The notes under the pieces are model-generated. The model searched no databases. It was not told the origin of the DNA and saw only the letters and a list, made by a program, of their open reading frames with translations. Below, piece after piece: positions 1-8,731 of a stretch of DNA of 64,000 bases. The stretch spans positions 1 through 64,000 of the forward strand of contig NZ_JAFBEA010000008.1 in NCBI RefSeq assembly GCF_016908515.1, written 5' to 3'. Within the stretch, counting starts at the first letter, position 1. Each line of letters starts with the position of its first letter. The DNA comes from Virgibacillus halotolerans (GTDB lineage Bacteria; Bacillota; Bacilli; Bacillales; Amphibacillaceae). Position numbers and translations under genes: made by a program.

Positions 1-94
1 ATTTATCTCAGTGCTTTGTAATTTTGATTATATAATATGCCACCTGATCGGTTAACATTGTAAAACTAATTTACACAGGATTTGGGACTTGACT

Positions 95-303
95 GCGACA
101 AATGCCTAAATCGAGCGATGAGCGTCTGAATTCGAGCGACAAATGCCTGAATCGAGCGGCGAGCTTCTTAATTCGAGCGACAAACGCCTGAATCGAGCGG
201 CGAGCTTCTGAATTCGAGCGACAAATGCCTGAATCGAGCGGCGAGCGTCTGAATTCGAGCGACAAACGCCCGAATCGAGCGACAAACGCCTGAATTCGAG
301 CAG
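95..303. repeat. Short tandem repeat of about 41 bp units
   Basis: About four copies of a 41 bp unit plus two partial units. Each unit is two related half-units of about 20 bp, one beginning GCGACAAAYGCC and the other GCGGCGAGC, each followed by a TGAATCGA or TGAATTCGA junction. Copies differ at a few positions. There are no unique spacers between units, so this is not a CRISPR array. It lies just upstream of the methionine synthase-like gene. Reading frames through it on the minus strand only encode the repeat and are not credible genes. Confidence 0.85.
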
Positions 304-448
304 CAATACATTCTGCTTCGCACGCAGATAAAGTGCTTTTCTTTTCCAAGGAACGGAAAAGCATAATATCAGAATTTCGATGGGTTATTTTTACTGGGCT
401 TTTTGAACAGTCTCTACAAATAAAAAACATAGAAAGAAGGAATGTAAC

Positions 449-1564
449 ATGTCAAATACAAACATATTAACCAAAGCACCATTCAGAGCGGATCACGTGG
501 GGAGTCTTCTACGTCCTGACAACCTGCACCAGGCAAGAAAGGAATTCAAAGAAGGAACCATCACTGCAGCACAATTGCGTGAAGTAGAAACAAAAGAAAT
601 TAAACGAATTGTCAATAAACAAGTCGAAGTCGGGCTTGAACTGGTTACAGATGGAGAGTTTAGACGCACATGGTGGCATTTAGATTTTCTTGAGCATCTT
701 AACGGATTTGAAGGATATGTCCCTGAACACGGTTATAAATTTGATGGGATAGAAACGGAAAAATATGAAGTTCGAAACACTGGGAAGATTTCCTTTAATC
801 CCGATCATCCTTTCATTAAGGACTTTATCGAATTCAATGACATCGTCAACGGTCGCGCAGTTGCCAAACAAACCATTCCGAGTCCAAACCAGTTATTCAA
901 TGCCGGTATTCAAAATACGGATATTTACCCGGATATTGAGGACTACGCAGCAGACATTATTACAACCTATCAGGATGCACTACAAGCATTTTATAATGCT
1001 GGCGTCCGCTATCTGCAATTTGATGATGTGTACATTGCAGGACTTTCCGCAACTGACATTCGATTCGACGAAACCAAATATTCAAGACAGGAATACATTG
1101 ATTTAGCATTACGGGTTGTTAACGGCGTTTTAGAAGGAAAGCCAGAAGATCTCGTTGTAACGACACACCTATGCCGTGGGAATTACCAATCGACTTGGGC
1201 ATTTGAAGGAAGCTATGCACTGATTGCACCAACCTTATTTGCTAAAGAAAAAGTCGATGGATTCTTCCTGGAATATGATGATGACCGTTCAGGCAGCTTT
1301 AAACCATTAGAACATATTCCTGATGGTGGAGCTCGTGTGGTGCTTGGTGTCTTCACATCCAAAAACGGCGAATTAGAAGACAAAGCTGCAATCAAAGCAC
1401 GCATTAAAGAAGCAACCCAATACGTACCACTTGAACAAATTTGCTTGAGTACACAATGCGGCTTCGCTTCCACCCATCATGGAAATAAGCTGACTGAACA
1501 ACAACAGTGGGATAAATTGAAATTTATCGTTGAAACAGCGAAAGAAATTTGGAATGAAAAATAA
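449..1564 (+). CDS. Cobalamin-independent methionine synthase-like protein (YxjG/YxjH type)
   Basis: 371-residue cytosolic protein matching the short MetE-like family typified by B. subtilis YxjG/YxjH, which carries only the C-terminal catalytic barrel of MetE and transfers a methyl group to homocysteine or a related thiol. The N-terminal RADHVGSLLRP and the C-terminal STQCGFAST segment, which holds the conserved zinc-ligand cysteine, are clear. Start chosen at the ATG with AGAAGGA about 9 bases upstream. It is monocistronic with its own terminator. In B. subtilis the relatives are S-box controlled; I could not find an S-box here. The methyl donor in vivo is uncertain. Confidence 0.92.
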   Translation: MSNTNILTKAPFRADHVGSLLRPDNLHQARKEFKEGTITAAQLREVETKEIKRIVNKQVEVGLELVTDGEFRRTWWHLDFLEHLNGFEGYVPEHGYKFDGIETEKYEVRNTGKISFNPDHPFIKDFIEFNDIVNGRAVAKQTIPSPNQLFNAGIQNTDIYPDIEDYAADIITTYQDALQAFYNAGVRYLQFDDVYIAGLSATDIRFDETKYSRQEYIDLALRVVNGVLEGKPEDLVVTTHLCRGNYQSTWAFEGSYALIAPTLFAKEKVDGFFLEYDDDRSGSFKPLEHIPDGGARVVLGVFTSKNGELEDKAAIKARIKEATQYVPLEQICLSTQCGFASTHHGNKLTEQQQWDKLKFIVETAKEIWNEK

Positions 1565-1581
1565 GAAAAATCTTAGTACGA

Positions 1582-1620
1582 AAAAGACTGCACCTATTTC
1601 TATCAGGAGCAGTCTTTTTA
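1582..1620 (+). terminator. Intrinsic terminator of the MetE-like gene
   Basis: Inverted repeat AAAAGACTGC ... GCAGTCTTTT followed by a T run, directly after the stop codon at 1564. Confidence 0.85.
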
Positions 1621-1645
1621 TTTACGATATTTGGAATCCAGTAAA

Positions 1646-2290
1646 CTATTTATTTAATGCGTCTGAAATTGAGTCTGCACCAGAAACCACATTGAACGAT
1701 CGGTTATAAGTATGTTCATTCGTTAAGGAGTCAAAAATGATTTTAGCAACATCCTCCCGTGGTATGGAACCACTGCTTATGTTATCAGCAAGAGAGATTT
1801 TTCCAGTCCCAGGTTCGTTTAAAAGACCTCCAGGACGAACAATCGTATAAGTAAGGTCACTTTGTTTCAGGATCCTGTCCGCATGGTGTTTAGCAACCAT
1901 GTAGTAGCTTGGCGTTCCTTCTCCCCATTTCTCTCTGCTATCCGCATGAATCGCACTTACCATAATATAGCGTTTGATCCCATTTTCTTCAGCAGCTTCT
2001 ATCGTTTTTGCGGCCCCATCCAGATCGATAAGCATTGTTTTATCTGCGCCTGTATGTCCACCAGATCCAGCAGTGAAAACAATTGCATCACACCCTTTTG
2101 CTGCTTTCGCAATATCTGAGACACTACCTTCGAGATCTACTAATTTGGCTTCTACCCCTGCTTTTTCAAATGCCTCCACCTGCTCTTGCTTACGAACCAT
2201 CACGCTAACGGTATGTTCATCGCTTGCTTTTAACATATCAACAAGATGTTTCCCAATTTGTCCGTTCGCTCCAACAACAAAAACCTTCAT
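1646..2290 (-). CDS. NAD(P)-binding SDR-like oxidoreductase (YhfK-like)
   Basis: 214-residue Rossmann protein, the same length as B. subtilis YhfK. The N-terminal VVGANGQIGKHLV is the GxxGxxG dinucleotide-binding loop of the atypical short-chain dehydrogenase/NmrA group. It keeps a YYMVAKHHAD helix, with the Tyr-x-x-x-Lys spacing, and the TIVRPGGLL segment typical of this family. The substrate is unknown. It is a single gene convergent with the MetE-like gene, preceded by a GGAG ribosome site. Family assignment is firm; function is not. Confidence 0.9.
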   Translation of the reverse strand: MKVFVVGANGQIGKHLVDMLKASDEHTVSVMVRKQEQVEAFEKAGVEAKLVDLEGSVSDIAKAAKGCDAIVFTAGSGGHTGADKTMLIDLDGAAKTIEAAEENGIKRYIMVSAIHADSREKWGEGTPSYYMVAKHHADRILKQSDLTYTIVRPGGLLNEPGTGKISLADNISSGSIPREDVAKIIFDSLTNEHTYNRSFNVVSGADSISDALNK

Positions 2291-2486
2291 CGTAATCCAG
2301 CTCCTTTTTTCATCATTCCTCTATTAAACATATCATTGCACATAAATATATCAAGTATCCTGTTTCCAAATCCTGCTCCTATGGAAGCGGGTGCATAACT
2401 CTTTCACGAAGATCAAACCGAGCATTCTAAAAGTCTAGGTCATACGCCTTATTTACATTTAATGTCATTTTCGTTATAGTTTAAAA

Positions 2487-2508
2487 AATGATAGTGTTCA
2501 CTATCATT
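2487..2508. promoter_or_regulatory. Operator-like palindrome upstream of the phosphotransferase gene
   Basis: Perfect inverted repeat with 10-base arms (AATGATAGTG and CACTATCATT) and a TT centre, 26 bases before the chosen start at 2534. The half-site TGATAGT recurs upstream of the TetR gene at 5098, so a TetR-type repressor probably binds both. Inference from symmetry and context. Confidence 0.6.
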
Positions 2509-2533
2509 ACATTCGATGAAGGGAGATCTACTT

Positions 2534-5050
2534 ATGTACACACATTCATTTTCAGAAACGAAAGCGCATGTCGAAACACTTGGTGCCAAAGGCTATCACT
2601 TAGTAAAAATGTATCAGCAAAATCTACCTGTTCCCGATGGATTTATCATTTCAACAAAAGCGCTCACTGCACTTTTACAGGAAAACCAGATGAATATGGA
2701 TAATAAGCGACTTTTCAATGAGGTCGTACAGGCTGACTTCCCCACAGACTTAGAGGAAGAAATACTTACTTCTTTTCACAAGTTGCTTGCAGCCTATCCA
2801 TCTGTAGCTGTTCGATCTTCTTCTATCGTGGAGGATCTTGACCAAGCTTCTTTTGCTGGACAATACGAAACCTTTCTCCATATTCAATCTGATCAGGAAT
2901 TTTTACAAAAGGTAAAGGAATGTTGGTGCTCTGCTTTTGCTGATCGCGTACAAACCTATCAGGGGAACATGGAAGAGGATATGAGTGACGGACACATGGC
3001 CATTGTTGTGCAAGGATTAATTAACGCCGAGATGTCCGGTGTCGCGTTTAGTGAAGATCCAATTACACATGAAAAGGATAAAGTCATTTTATCCGCAAGT
3101 TATGGATTAGGGGAAGCTATTGTCTCCGGTTCAGTGACGCCCGATACGTATGTAATCAATCATGAGAATGAGCTTATTTCAAAGCAAGTCGGTGCAAAGG
3201 AAACCATGCTTCTCCCCGACCAAGACGGGATTGTCGAAAGAAATACTACGAAGGAACAACAGCAAAACTGCTGTCTATCCGACGAACAAGCTAAATCCGT
3301 AGCCCGCTTAACAAAAGAAATTGAAGGCCATTATGGTTATCCTGTTGATGTTGAATTTGCTTTTGCAGAATCCGCATTGTTTCTCCTGCAGGCACGTCCC
3401 ATTACAACAAGCAAAGAAGCGGCTGCAACACTTACAGATAAGCGCGATGAAAAAATGCATCCACATCTTATATTATCCGAAGACGATAAATCAGAATTTT
3501 GGATCAAAATGGATGCAGTAATCACGGGTCCTGTTACGCCTTTATTTGCCTCTTTCATCATTCCTGGGATTAGAGATGGGATGAAACAACTTGAAGAAGA
3601 CTTTGCCACTGGGCTGTCTTTTCAAGAGATTAAAATTCATGAGGGGTATTTATTTGGTAAAGCACAAACAGCCATGGACCTAACCGCAATACAAATACCA
3701 GAAGAACAATTTCCTAGGCTTTTCGAGCGAATGATGGAAATATTAGAAAGAGACTTTTTCCCTTTTTATGAAAAGGTCGTAAGTTGGAGCGAGCAAACAC
3801 TTACCTTTCAAGGAGCGATTGAGTCTGTTCAAGCTTTAAAAGACTTTTACGTGCTAGGGTACTATCAACATTTCAATATTGTGTTCCCTCAAGTACTTCT
3901 TCAGGAAAAATTGGAGCGATTGTTTGTCGAGATATATGGAGAAGAAGATCCACTCTTGTTCCACCAGTTGTTGACCGGAAAAATGAATAAGTCCTTGGAG
4001 ACAGACGAAAAATTATGGAATTTTGCCAACAAGGTGAAAGATTCACCAATCCTCTATGCTGCTTTCACTGAGCAGAAAAGGGATGAATTGATAAACCATT
4101 TACAATCGTTCACAGAAGGCAAGGCACTTTTAAACGAGCTGGATGACTTTTTGGAGAACTTTGGATGGCGCTCGATCAAAAGTCATGATTTTGTAGAAGA
4201 AACCTGGGTAGAAAATCCACTCTATGCCATTAGCATCATTCAAAACTTTGTCCGAAATGACTTTGATTTTAATCAGCATTTTGAGGAGAAAAGGATAAAT
4301 CGACAAGAAGCCTACGCAAAAATAAGCAAAGCAGCAGATAAAAGAAATGTCAGCCCTGAGCAGAAGGCAACATTCGATAAGTTATACCAATGGGCGTTTG
4401 ATGCAAGCAGTATTCGGGACGATCATCATTTTTACATTGATGCAATGCTTGATGCAAAGGCCCGCGTGTTACTTTTGAATGTAGCAGATTTACTCGTTTC
4501 CGAAGGATTGCTTGAAACAAAGGAAATGATCTGGTTTGTTTATGATAGTGAATTGTTGGAAGCACTTCAGAGGAAGACATCACTCATTGAAATTAGCGCA
4601 AGACGTAAACAAGAGCATCTAGATCATGAACATTATCGAGCCCCTACCTACTTTGGTAAGCCAACAAAGGATGGCGAGCAATTTATTGAGATGATGGCTG
4701 GTTCAATTAATGAAGATAGCCGTAACGCTGAGAATCAGATATATGGCGTAGGAGCCTCTGGTGGTGTCTCAACCGGCCCAGCGAAAGTAGTCAATAACCC
4801 GCATGATTTTGATAAATTGGAACCAGGTGATGTGCTTGTATGTAAAATGACAACACCAGTCTGGACATCTCTATTCCAAGAGGCAGTCGCTGTTGTAACG
4901 GATACAGGCGGGATGCTCTCCCATTCAGCAATCATTGCACGGGAATATAAGCTTCCAGCGGTACTCGGAACACAAACAGCAACCGAATCTATTGCAGATG
5001 GTGAATGGCTGCGTGTCAATGGTACAACAGGATTAGTGGAAAAAATCTGA
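2534..5050 (+). CDS. PEP/pyruvate-binding phosphotransferase (rifampicin phosphotransferase/PEP synthase family)
   Basis: 838-residue enzyme. The N-terminal third is the ATP-grasp-like PPDK nucleotide-binding domain (AVRSSSIVEDL, ASFAGQYET, YGLGEAIVSG and the LLQARPIT strand). A long middle domain follows, and the C-terminal swivel domain holds the phospho-histidine in GGMLSHSAIIARE. Length and domain order fit rifampicin phosphotransferase and B. subtilis YvkC better than true PEP synthase. The start at 2534 is preferred over an in-frame ATG at 2516 because GAAGGGAG lies 8 bases before it. The TetR regulator and MFS exporter downstream favour a role in antibiotic or xenobiotic modification. 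The substrate cannot be read from sequence. Confidence 0.85.
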   Translation: MYTHSFSETKAHVETLGAKGYHLVKMYQQNLPVPDGFIISTKALTALLQENQMNMDNKRLFNEVVQADFPTDLEEEILTSFHKLLAAYPSVAVRSSSIVEDLDQASFAGQYETFLHIQSDQEFLQKVKECWCSAFADRVQTYQGNMEEDMSDGHMAIVVQGLINAEMSGVAFSEDPITHEKDKVILSASYGLGEAIVSGSVTPDTYVINHENELISKQVGAKETMLLPDQDGIVERNTTKEQQQNCCLSDEQAKSVARLTKEIEGHYGYPVDVEFAFAESALFLLQARPITTSKEAAATLTDKRDEKMHPHLILSEDDKSEFWIKMDAVITGPVTPLFASFIIPGIRDGMKQLEEDFATGLSFQEIKIHEGYLFGKAQTAMDLTAIQIPEEQFPRLFERMMEILERDFFPFYEKVVSWSEQTLTFQGAIESVQALKDFYVLGYYQHFNIVFPQVLLQEKLERLFVEIYGEEDPLLFHQLLTGKMNKSLETDEKLWNFANKVKDSPILYAAFTEQKRDELINHLQSFTEGKALLNELDDFLENFGWRSIKSHDFVEETWVENPLYAISIIQNFVRNDFDFNQHFEEKRINRQEAYAKISKAADKRNVSPEQKATFDKLYQWAFDASSIRDDHHFYIDAMLDAKARVLLLNVADLLVSEGLLETKEMIWFVYDSELLEALQRKTSLIEISARRKQEHLDHEHYRAPTYFGKPTKDGEQFIEMMAGSINEDSRNAENQIYGVGASGGVSTGPAKVVNNPHDFDKLEPGDVLVCKMTTPVWTSLFQEAVAVVTDTGGMLSHSAIIAREYKLPAVLGTQTATESIADGEWLRVNGTTGLVEKI

Positions 5051-5097
5051 ACCCTATTTCGGTCGTATGTACAGTCTACTTCTATAGTATAATAGGA

Positions 5098-5113
5098 TGA
5101 TAGTATACCATCA
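5098..5113. promoter_or_regulatory. Operator-like palindrome upstream of the TetR gene
   Basis: TGATAGTATACCATCA is a 16-base near-palindrome with one mismatched pair. It shares the TGATAGT half-site with the palindrome at 2487-2508 and lies between a TATAAT-like box (5089) and the TetR start. It is probably an autoregulatory operator (inference). Confidence 0.5.
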
Positions 5114-5141
5114 GTACATACTGTCGAAAGGGTGATAACAG

Positions 5142-5702
5142 ATGAGAAAAACCGACGAACGGATATTAGAGGCCTCACTGGCATTATTTGCTGAAAAAGG
5201 ATTTCGGGCAACCACGAAGGAAATTGCTAAGAAAGCAATGGTAAGTGAGGCAACTATTTTTCGTAACTTTGGCAGTAAAGAAGGTTTAATGCAAAGCGTC
5301 CTTATGCAACCTGAAGCAGACTTTACGATCGCTTTTCGTGAAACAACTGGAGATTTAAAACGTGATTTACAACATATTGGCAACAGTCTATTGCGTGATT
5401 TAGATAAACATCGTGACATACTTCAGGCTGTACTTAAGGATCCAACAGCTTTTGAGGATATGAAATCTCACGTCGTGAACAGACCGTTGGCCTTTATTAA
5501 CTCTCTCGCGTCATATCTTGAGACAATGGCGCAAGACGGAAAAATCAAAGCCGGTAATCATCAAGCACAAGCACAGATTTTTATTAGCTTGATTTTCGGT
5601 TACTTCACGCATCGCATCCAGCTTGGTGAGCAATTTACATTATTGACAGATGAATGCATGATTGAAGAGAGCATCAAATTATTCTTAGACGGTGTCAGGT
5701 AG
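5142..5702 (+). CDS. TetR/AcrR family transcriptional regulator
   Basis: 186 residues. The N-terminal helix-turn-helix (residues about 5-50) shows the typical ILEASLALFAEKGF and TTKEIAKKAMVSEATIFRNF pattern; the rest is a helical ligand-binding domain. AAAGGGTG precedes the ATG. It lies between the phosphotransferase and the MFS pump, all on the plus strand, and a near-palindrome sits in its promoter. It most likely represses this cassette and is released by a drug or metabolite. The ligand is unknown. Confidence 0.92.
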   Translation: MRKTDERILEASLALFAEKGFRATTKEIAKKAMVSEATIFRNFGSKEGLMQSVLMQPEADFTIAFRETTGDLKRDLQHIGNSLLRDLDKHRDILQAVLKDPTAFEDMKSHVVNRPLAFINSLASYLETMAQDGKIKAGNHQAQAQIFISLIFGYFTHRIQLGEQFTLLTDECMIEESIKLFLDGVR

Positions 5703-5733
5703 CAACCGTTATGACGAAAGAAAGGAAATAATT

Positions 5734-7056
5734 ATGAAGCAAAAAAAGGAAAATATTATTGTTGCTTCCTTGCTTATTGGGGGTATACTCGTCCCACTCA
5801 ATTCAACAATGATTGCCGTTGCATTATCATCGATGGCAAATGCACTCGATGAATCGCTTTGGATGATCACTTGGGTCGTTACGATCTACTTAATTGGCAT
5901 GGCAGTTCTTCAGCCAATTGCTGGCAAGATAGGCGACCTATTTGGCTATCGGCGCTTGTATCTGATAGGCGTAGGTTTATTTATTATCGGTTCCCTTGGC
6001 TGTGGGATAGCTCCTAATTTAGAGTTACTACTCCTATTCCGTGCACTTCAAGCGATCGGCGGAGCTTTAATGACACCAAACAGCATTGCGCTTTTGCGTC
6101 TCACACTTTCAGAAGAGAAACTCTCAAAAACACTTGGGTTATTCGGATTGACAGCAGGACTTGGCGCTGCGTTAGGTCCGTTGGTAGGAGGGGCGCTGAT
6201 TGGGATTTTTGACTGGCATGCCATTTTCCTAGTCAATCTCCCCTTGATGGTTCTATCATTGATATTGTCCATCGTCTTTATTCCAAAAGTCGATCAGGAA
6301 AAACAAAATATATCGCTTGATTATCTTGGGAGTATTTTACTAGCGATTTCAATTGGTAGCCTCGTCCTTTTATCAAAATCAGATACAGTGGGATCAATGA
6401 TTGGATATGCAATCTTCTTAGTTATCGCAATTCCATTGTTTTTTCTAAGGGAGAAAAAGGCGAAAGACCCCATTATTAAACTGAGTTTATTTAAAAACCG
6501 TGTATTTACAGCTGCGAATTTATCTGTGACCTTTAGTAATTTTGTTATGTATGCGATTCTACTTGTAACACCATTGCTGATGGCCGCACAATTTCATGTA
6601 AGCGAAGCTGTAAGTGGATTATTTCTTTCGCTTTTCTCCATTTCGATGTCGGTCAGCAGTTTTATGGGTGGCAGGCTTCATCAGAACTTCGGGGCAAGAA
6701 AGCTTGTTTTATTTTCGTTTATTGGATTATTTATAGTCAATATTGGGTTTTCAATTGCGATCATTATATCATCGTTGCCACTCGTTCTGATCTTTCTTGT
6801 ATTCGGTGGACTAGCAAGCGGCATTGCTATGCCTAGTATGCAGATGACATCTTTATCTGCCGTAGAACCCAAGATGTCTGGAAGTGCATCAGGAATCTTC
6901 TCGACATTCCGTTACTTCGGCAGTATCGCATCTTCGGTATTGATCGCAATGATCGCCGGATATCAGTACCTGTTCCTTATATTTGCCCTTGTTTCTCTGT
7001 TTGGCGTGGCGATTAGTCGTCTATATAAACCAGCTACTGCAATCGAGGGACATTAG
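5734..7056 (+). CDS. MFS drug-resistance transporter
   Basis: 440-residue integral membrane protein with at least 12 hydrophobic segments. The first helix holds a motif resembling the D1 motif of DHA-type drug/proton antiporters (NSTMIAVALSSM). GKIGDLFGYRRLYLIG is the cytoplasmic loop 2-3 motif A. The start is placed at the ATG preceded by GAAAGGA rather than an upstream in-frame ATG at 5692 that overlaps the TetR gene. It follows the TetR gene by 31 bases and is probably co-transcribed with it. Proton-driven efflux is inferred from family. Confidence 0.92.
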   Translation: MKQKKENIIVASLLIGGILVPLNSTMIAVALSSMANALDESLWMITWVVTIYLIGMAVLQPIAGKIGDLFGYRRLYLIGVGLFIIGSLGCGIAPNLELLLLFRALQAIGGALMTPNSIALLRLTLSEEKLSKTLGLFGLTAGLGAALGPLVGGALIGIFDWHAIFLVNLPLMVLSLILSIVFIPKVDQEKQNISLDYLGSILLAISIGSLVLLSKSDTVGSMIGYAIFLVIAIPLFFLREKKAKDPIIKLSLFKNRVFTAANLSVTFSNFVMYAILLVTPLLMAAQFHVSEAVSGLFLSLFSISMSVSSFMGGRLHQNFGARKLVLFSFIGLFIVNIGFSIAIIISSLPLVLIFLVFGGLASGIAMPSMQMTSLSAVEPKMSGSASGIFSTFRYFGSIASSVLIAMIAGYQYLFLIFALVSLFGVAISRLYKPATAIEGH

Positions 7057-7066
7057 ACATATAAAC

Positions 7067-7102
7067 AAGATCCGCTCGTCTAAATAAGACGAGCGGATCT
7101 TT
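7067..7102. terminator. Bidirectional intrinsic terminator
   Basis: Long perfect hairpin (arms AGATCCGCTCGTCT and AGACGAGCGGATCT) between the convergent MFS and ctaB genes, with A/T runs on both sides. Confidence 0.9.
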
Positions 7103-7115
7103 CTGTATGGTGCGA

Positions 7116-8057
7116 TTAGCTGAACATTGGTGTTGTAGCAACAATGATAAAAAGGAAAAATATCGTCAAGTAGCTTAATGAATAAACGAAAATCACCCGC
7201 GACCATTTCACATCATTTTTCACAAAGAATCCTCTAATTGCTAACGCCAACCAGCCAACATTCATCAAGGTTATTAGCACAACAAATGGCGTGCCAATTT
7301 CTGTTAAATAAAACGGCAGCGGCAGTAAACAAGCTATATACACAAAAATCTGGCGCTTCGTTGATGCGAATCCATAAACAACTGGATGCATTGGAACGCC
7401 CGCAGCCTTATATTCATCATATCTTTTCATTGCGATCGAAAAGGTATGTGGTACTTGCCAAATAAACATCAGCAGGAATAATACGATCGGTACCACATGA
7501 AAGGCGGAATCAATTGCCGCCCAGCCAATAAGCGGTGTAACAGCACCTGAAACACTGCCGATGATCGTATTCATTGCATATTTACGTTTGGTCCAAAAAG
7601 TATATAGAACAACGTATGTAAACCAACCAATGAATGCATAAACGATTGATTCTAACGTTGTAAATGACAATACAATAAAACCAAGTACTGAAAGAGAAAT
7701 ACCAATTGCTAAAACAGTGTTTAATGAAAAACTGCCTGTTACTGTTGGCCGGTTCTCCGTTCGTTTCATAGCTGTATCAAGATCAACCTCATACCAATTA
7801 TTCAGGACAAGTGCCCCAGCCATCACAAACATACTACCAATCAATGTTACGAGCATCAAACCCCAATAATCCGCGATCGATGCGTTGGTAAAATAAAGCG
7901 CCAACCAAAAACCTGCAAAAACAGGCAACACATTGGACACGAGCACAATACCTTTAAAAAGTTCTTTCAAATCAAAAAATAAACTGGCAATCGTATGTTT
8001 ATTTGCCTGGTTACTATTTACAAACTGGTGTGAAGGGGCTGTCTCCACTTTGTCCAT
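7116..8057 (-). CDS. ctaB: Protoheme IX farnesyltransferase (heme O synthase)
   Basis: 313-residue UbiA-family polytopic membrane prenyltransferase that adds farnesyl to heme B to make heme O, the precursor of heme A for the aa3 oxidase. The first Asp-rich motif is visible in NNWYEVDLDTAMKRTENRP, as is the second-loop KRYDEYKAAGVPM with its DEYKxAGVPM signature. Both are diagnostic of CtaB/CyoE. GGAGG lies upstream of the ATG. It is not linked to ctaA or to the qox operon, which lies 30 kb away in this window, but it would supply its heme pathway. Confidence 0.95.
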   Translation of the reverse strand: MDKVETAPSHQFVNSNQANKHTIASLFFDLKELFKGIVLVSNVLPVFAGFWLALYFTNASIADYWGLMLVTLIGSMFVMAGALVLNNWYEVDLDTAMKRTENRPTVTGSFSLNTVLAIGISLSVLGFIVLSFTTLESIVYAFIGWFTYVVLYTFWTKRKYAMNTIIGSVSGAVTPLIGWAAIDSAFHVVPIVLFLLMFIWQVPHTFSIAMKRYDEYKAAGVPMHPVVYGFASTKRQIFVYIACLLPLPFYLTEIGTPFVVLITLMNVGWLALAIRGFFVKNDVKWSRVIFVYSLSYLTIFFLFIIVATTPMFS

Positions 8058-8248
8058 ACTTAAATCCTCCCTTTAAAAAGCGGATCATTTAAGATTATAA
8101 TGATCACTCTTACATTTCAATTATAAAATAACGAATAACAATACGATAACATTATACAGTTAAGCAGGATTTTTTGCACCCCATAAAGCCCAAAATGCGA
8201 CTTTTTACACCATACCGTCAATAATTCGACACAGATACATTTTATGTA

Positions 8249-8278
8249 AAAAAGAGGGATACGCTCCCCCCCTCTTTA
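8249..8278. terminator. Intrinsic terminator of the RidA gene
   Basis: Hairpin AAAGAGGG ... CCCTCTTT overlapping the RidA stop codon (8276-8278). The T run lies on the minus strand. Confidence 0.7.
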
Positions 8279-8659
8279 TTTATTCCTTTTCGCGATCATC
8301 TCGATCTCTACTTCCGCACCAAGCGGCAATCCGAGAACCGCCACACATGTTCTTGCAGGAAATGGTGCGTTAAACTGTGTCTCATACACTTCATTCATCG
8401 CTGTAAAATCGTTCATATCTGTCAAGTATACATTTACTTTTACGACATCATCTGACGTAAGATCTGCTTCTTTCATCACCTCAAACAAATTGATAAAACA
8501 TTGTTTCGTTTGCGCCGCAATATCCCCTGTCATATCTTCTGCAGTTGGTGTATTCTTTGCTGTTTGTCCTGAAAAATAAATATATTCGCCTGCATCCACC
8601 GCATGAGAATATGGTCCTGATACTTCGGCAGTTTTTGCATTATAAATCTTTCTAGTCAT
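8276..8659 (-). CDS. RidA family (YjgF/UK114) deaminase-like protein
   Basis: 127-residue cytosolic protein of the RidA family, whose members hydrolyse reactive enamine/imine intermediates from PLP enzymes. The family signature RTCVAVLGLPLGAEVEIEMI holds the conserved substrate-binding Arg and Glu, and GPYSHAV and YIYFSGQT are also typical. The start is the ATG with AGAGGAG 7 bases before it; an upstream in-frame ATG at 8683 lacks a ribosome site. Single gene with its own terminator. Confidence 0.93.
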   Translation of the reverse strand: MTRKIYNAKTAEVSGPYSHAVDAGEYIYFSGQTAKNTPTAEDMTGDIAAQTKQCFINLFEVMKEADLTSDDVVKVNVYLTDMNDFTAMNEVYETQFNAPFPARTCVAVLGLPLGAEVEIEMIAKRNK

Positions 8660-8731
8660 TATTATTCTCCTCTCGTTGATCAATATACTATGATAGCTTA
8701 ATTAGGTTATTTTTCAAGTTGAAGCTTGTGG

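Noticed and set aside
95-303. CRISPR-like regular repeats
   Set aside because: Units are contiguous with no unique spacers and no cas genes nearby; it is a plain tandem repeat.
106-430. Minus-strand reading frames through the tandem repeat
   Set aside because: They only translate the repeat (LEFRRSPLDSGICRS-type peptides), overlap each other in different frames and have no ribosome sites.
300-448. S-box (SAM) riboswitch before the MetE-like gene
   Set aside because: I looked because YxjG/YxjH are S-box genes in B. subtilis. Only one simple hairpin is present and the S-box core is not recognisable.
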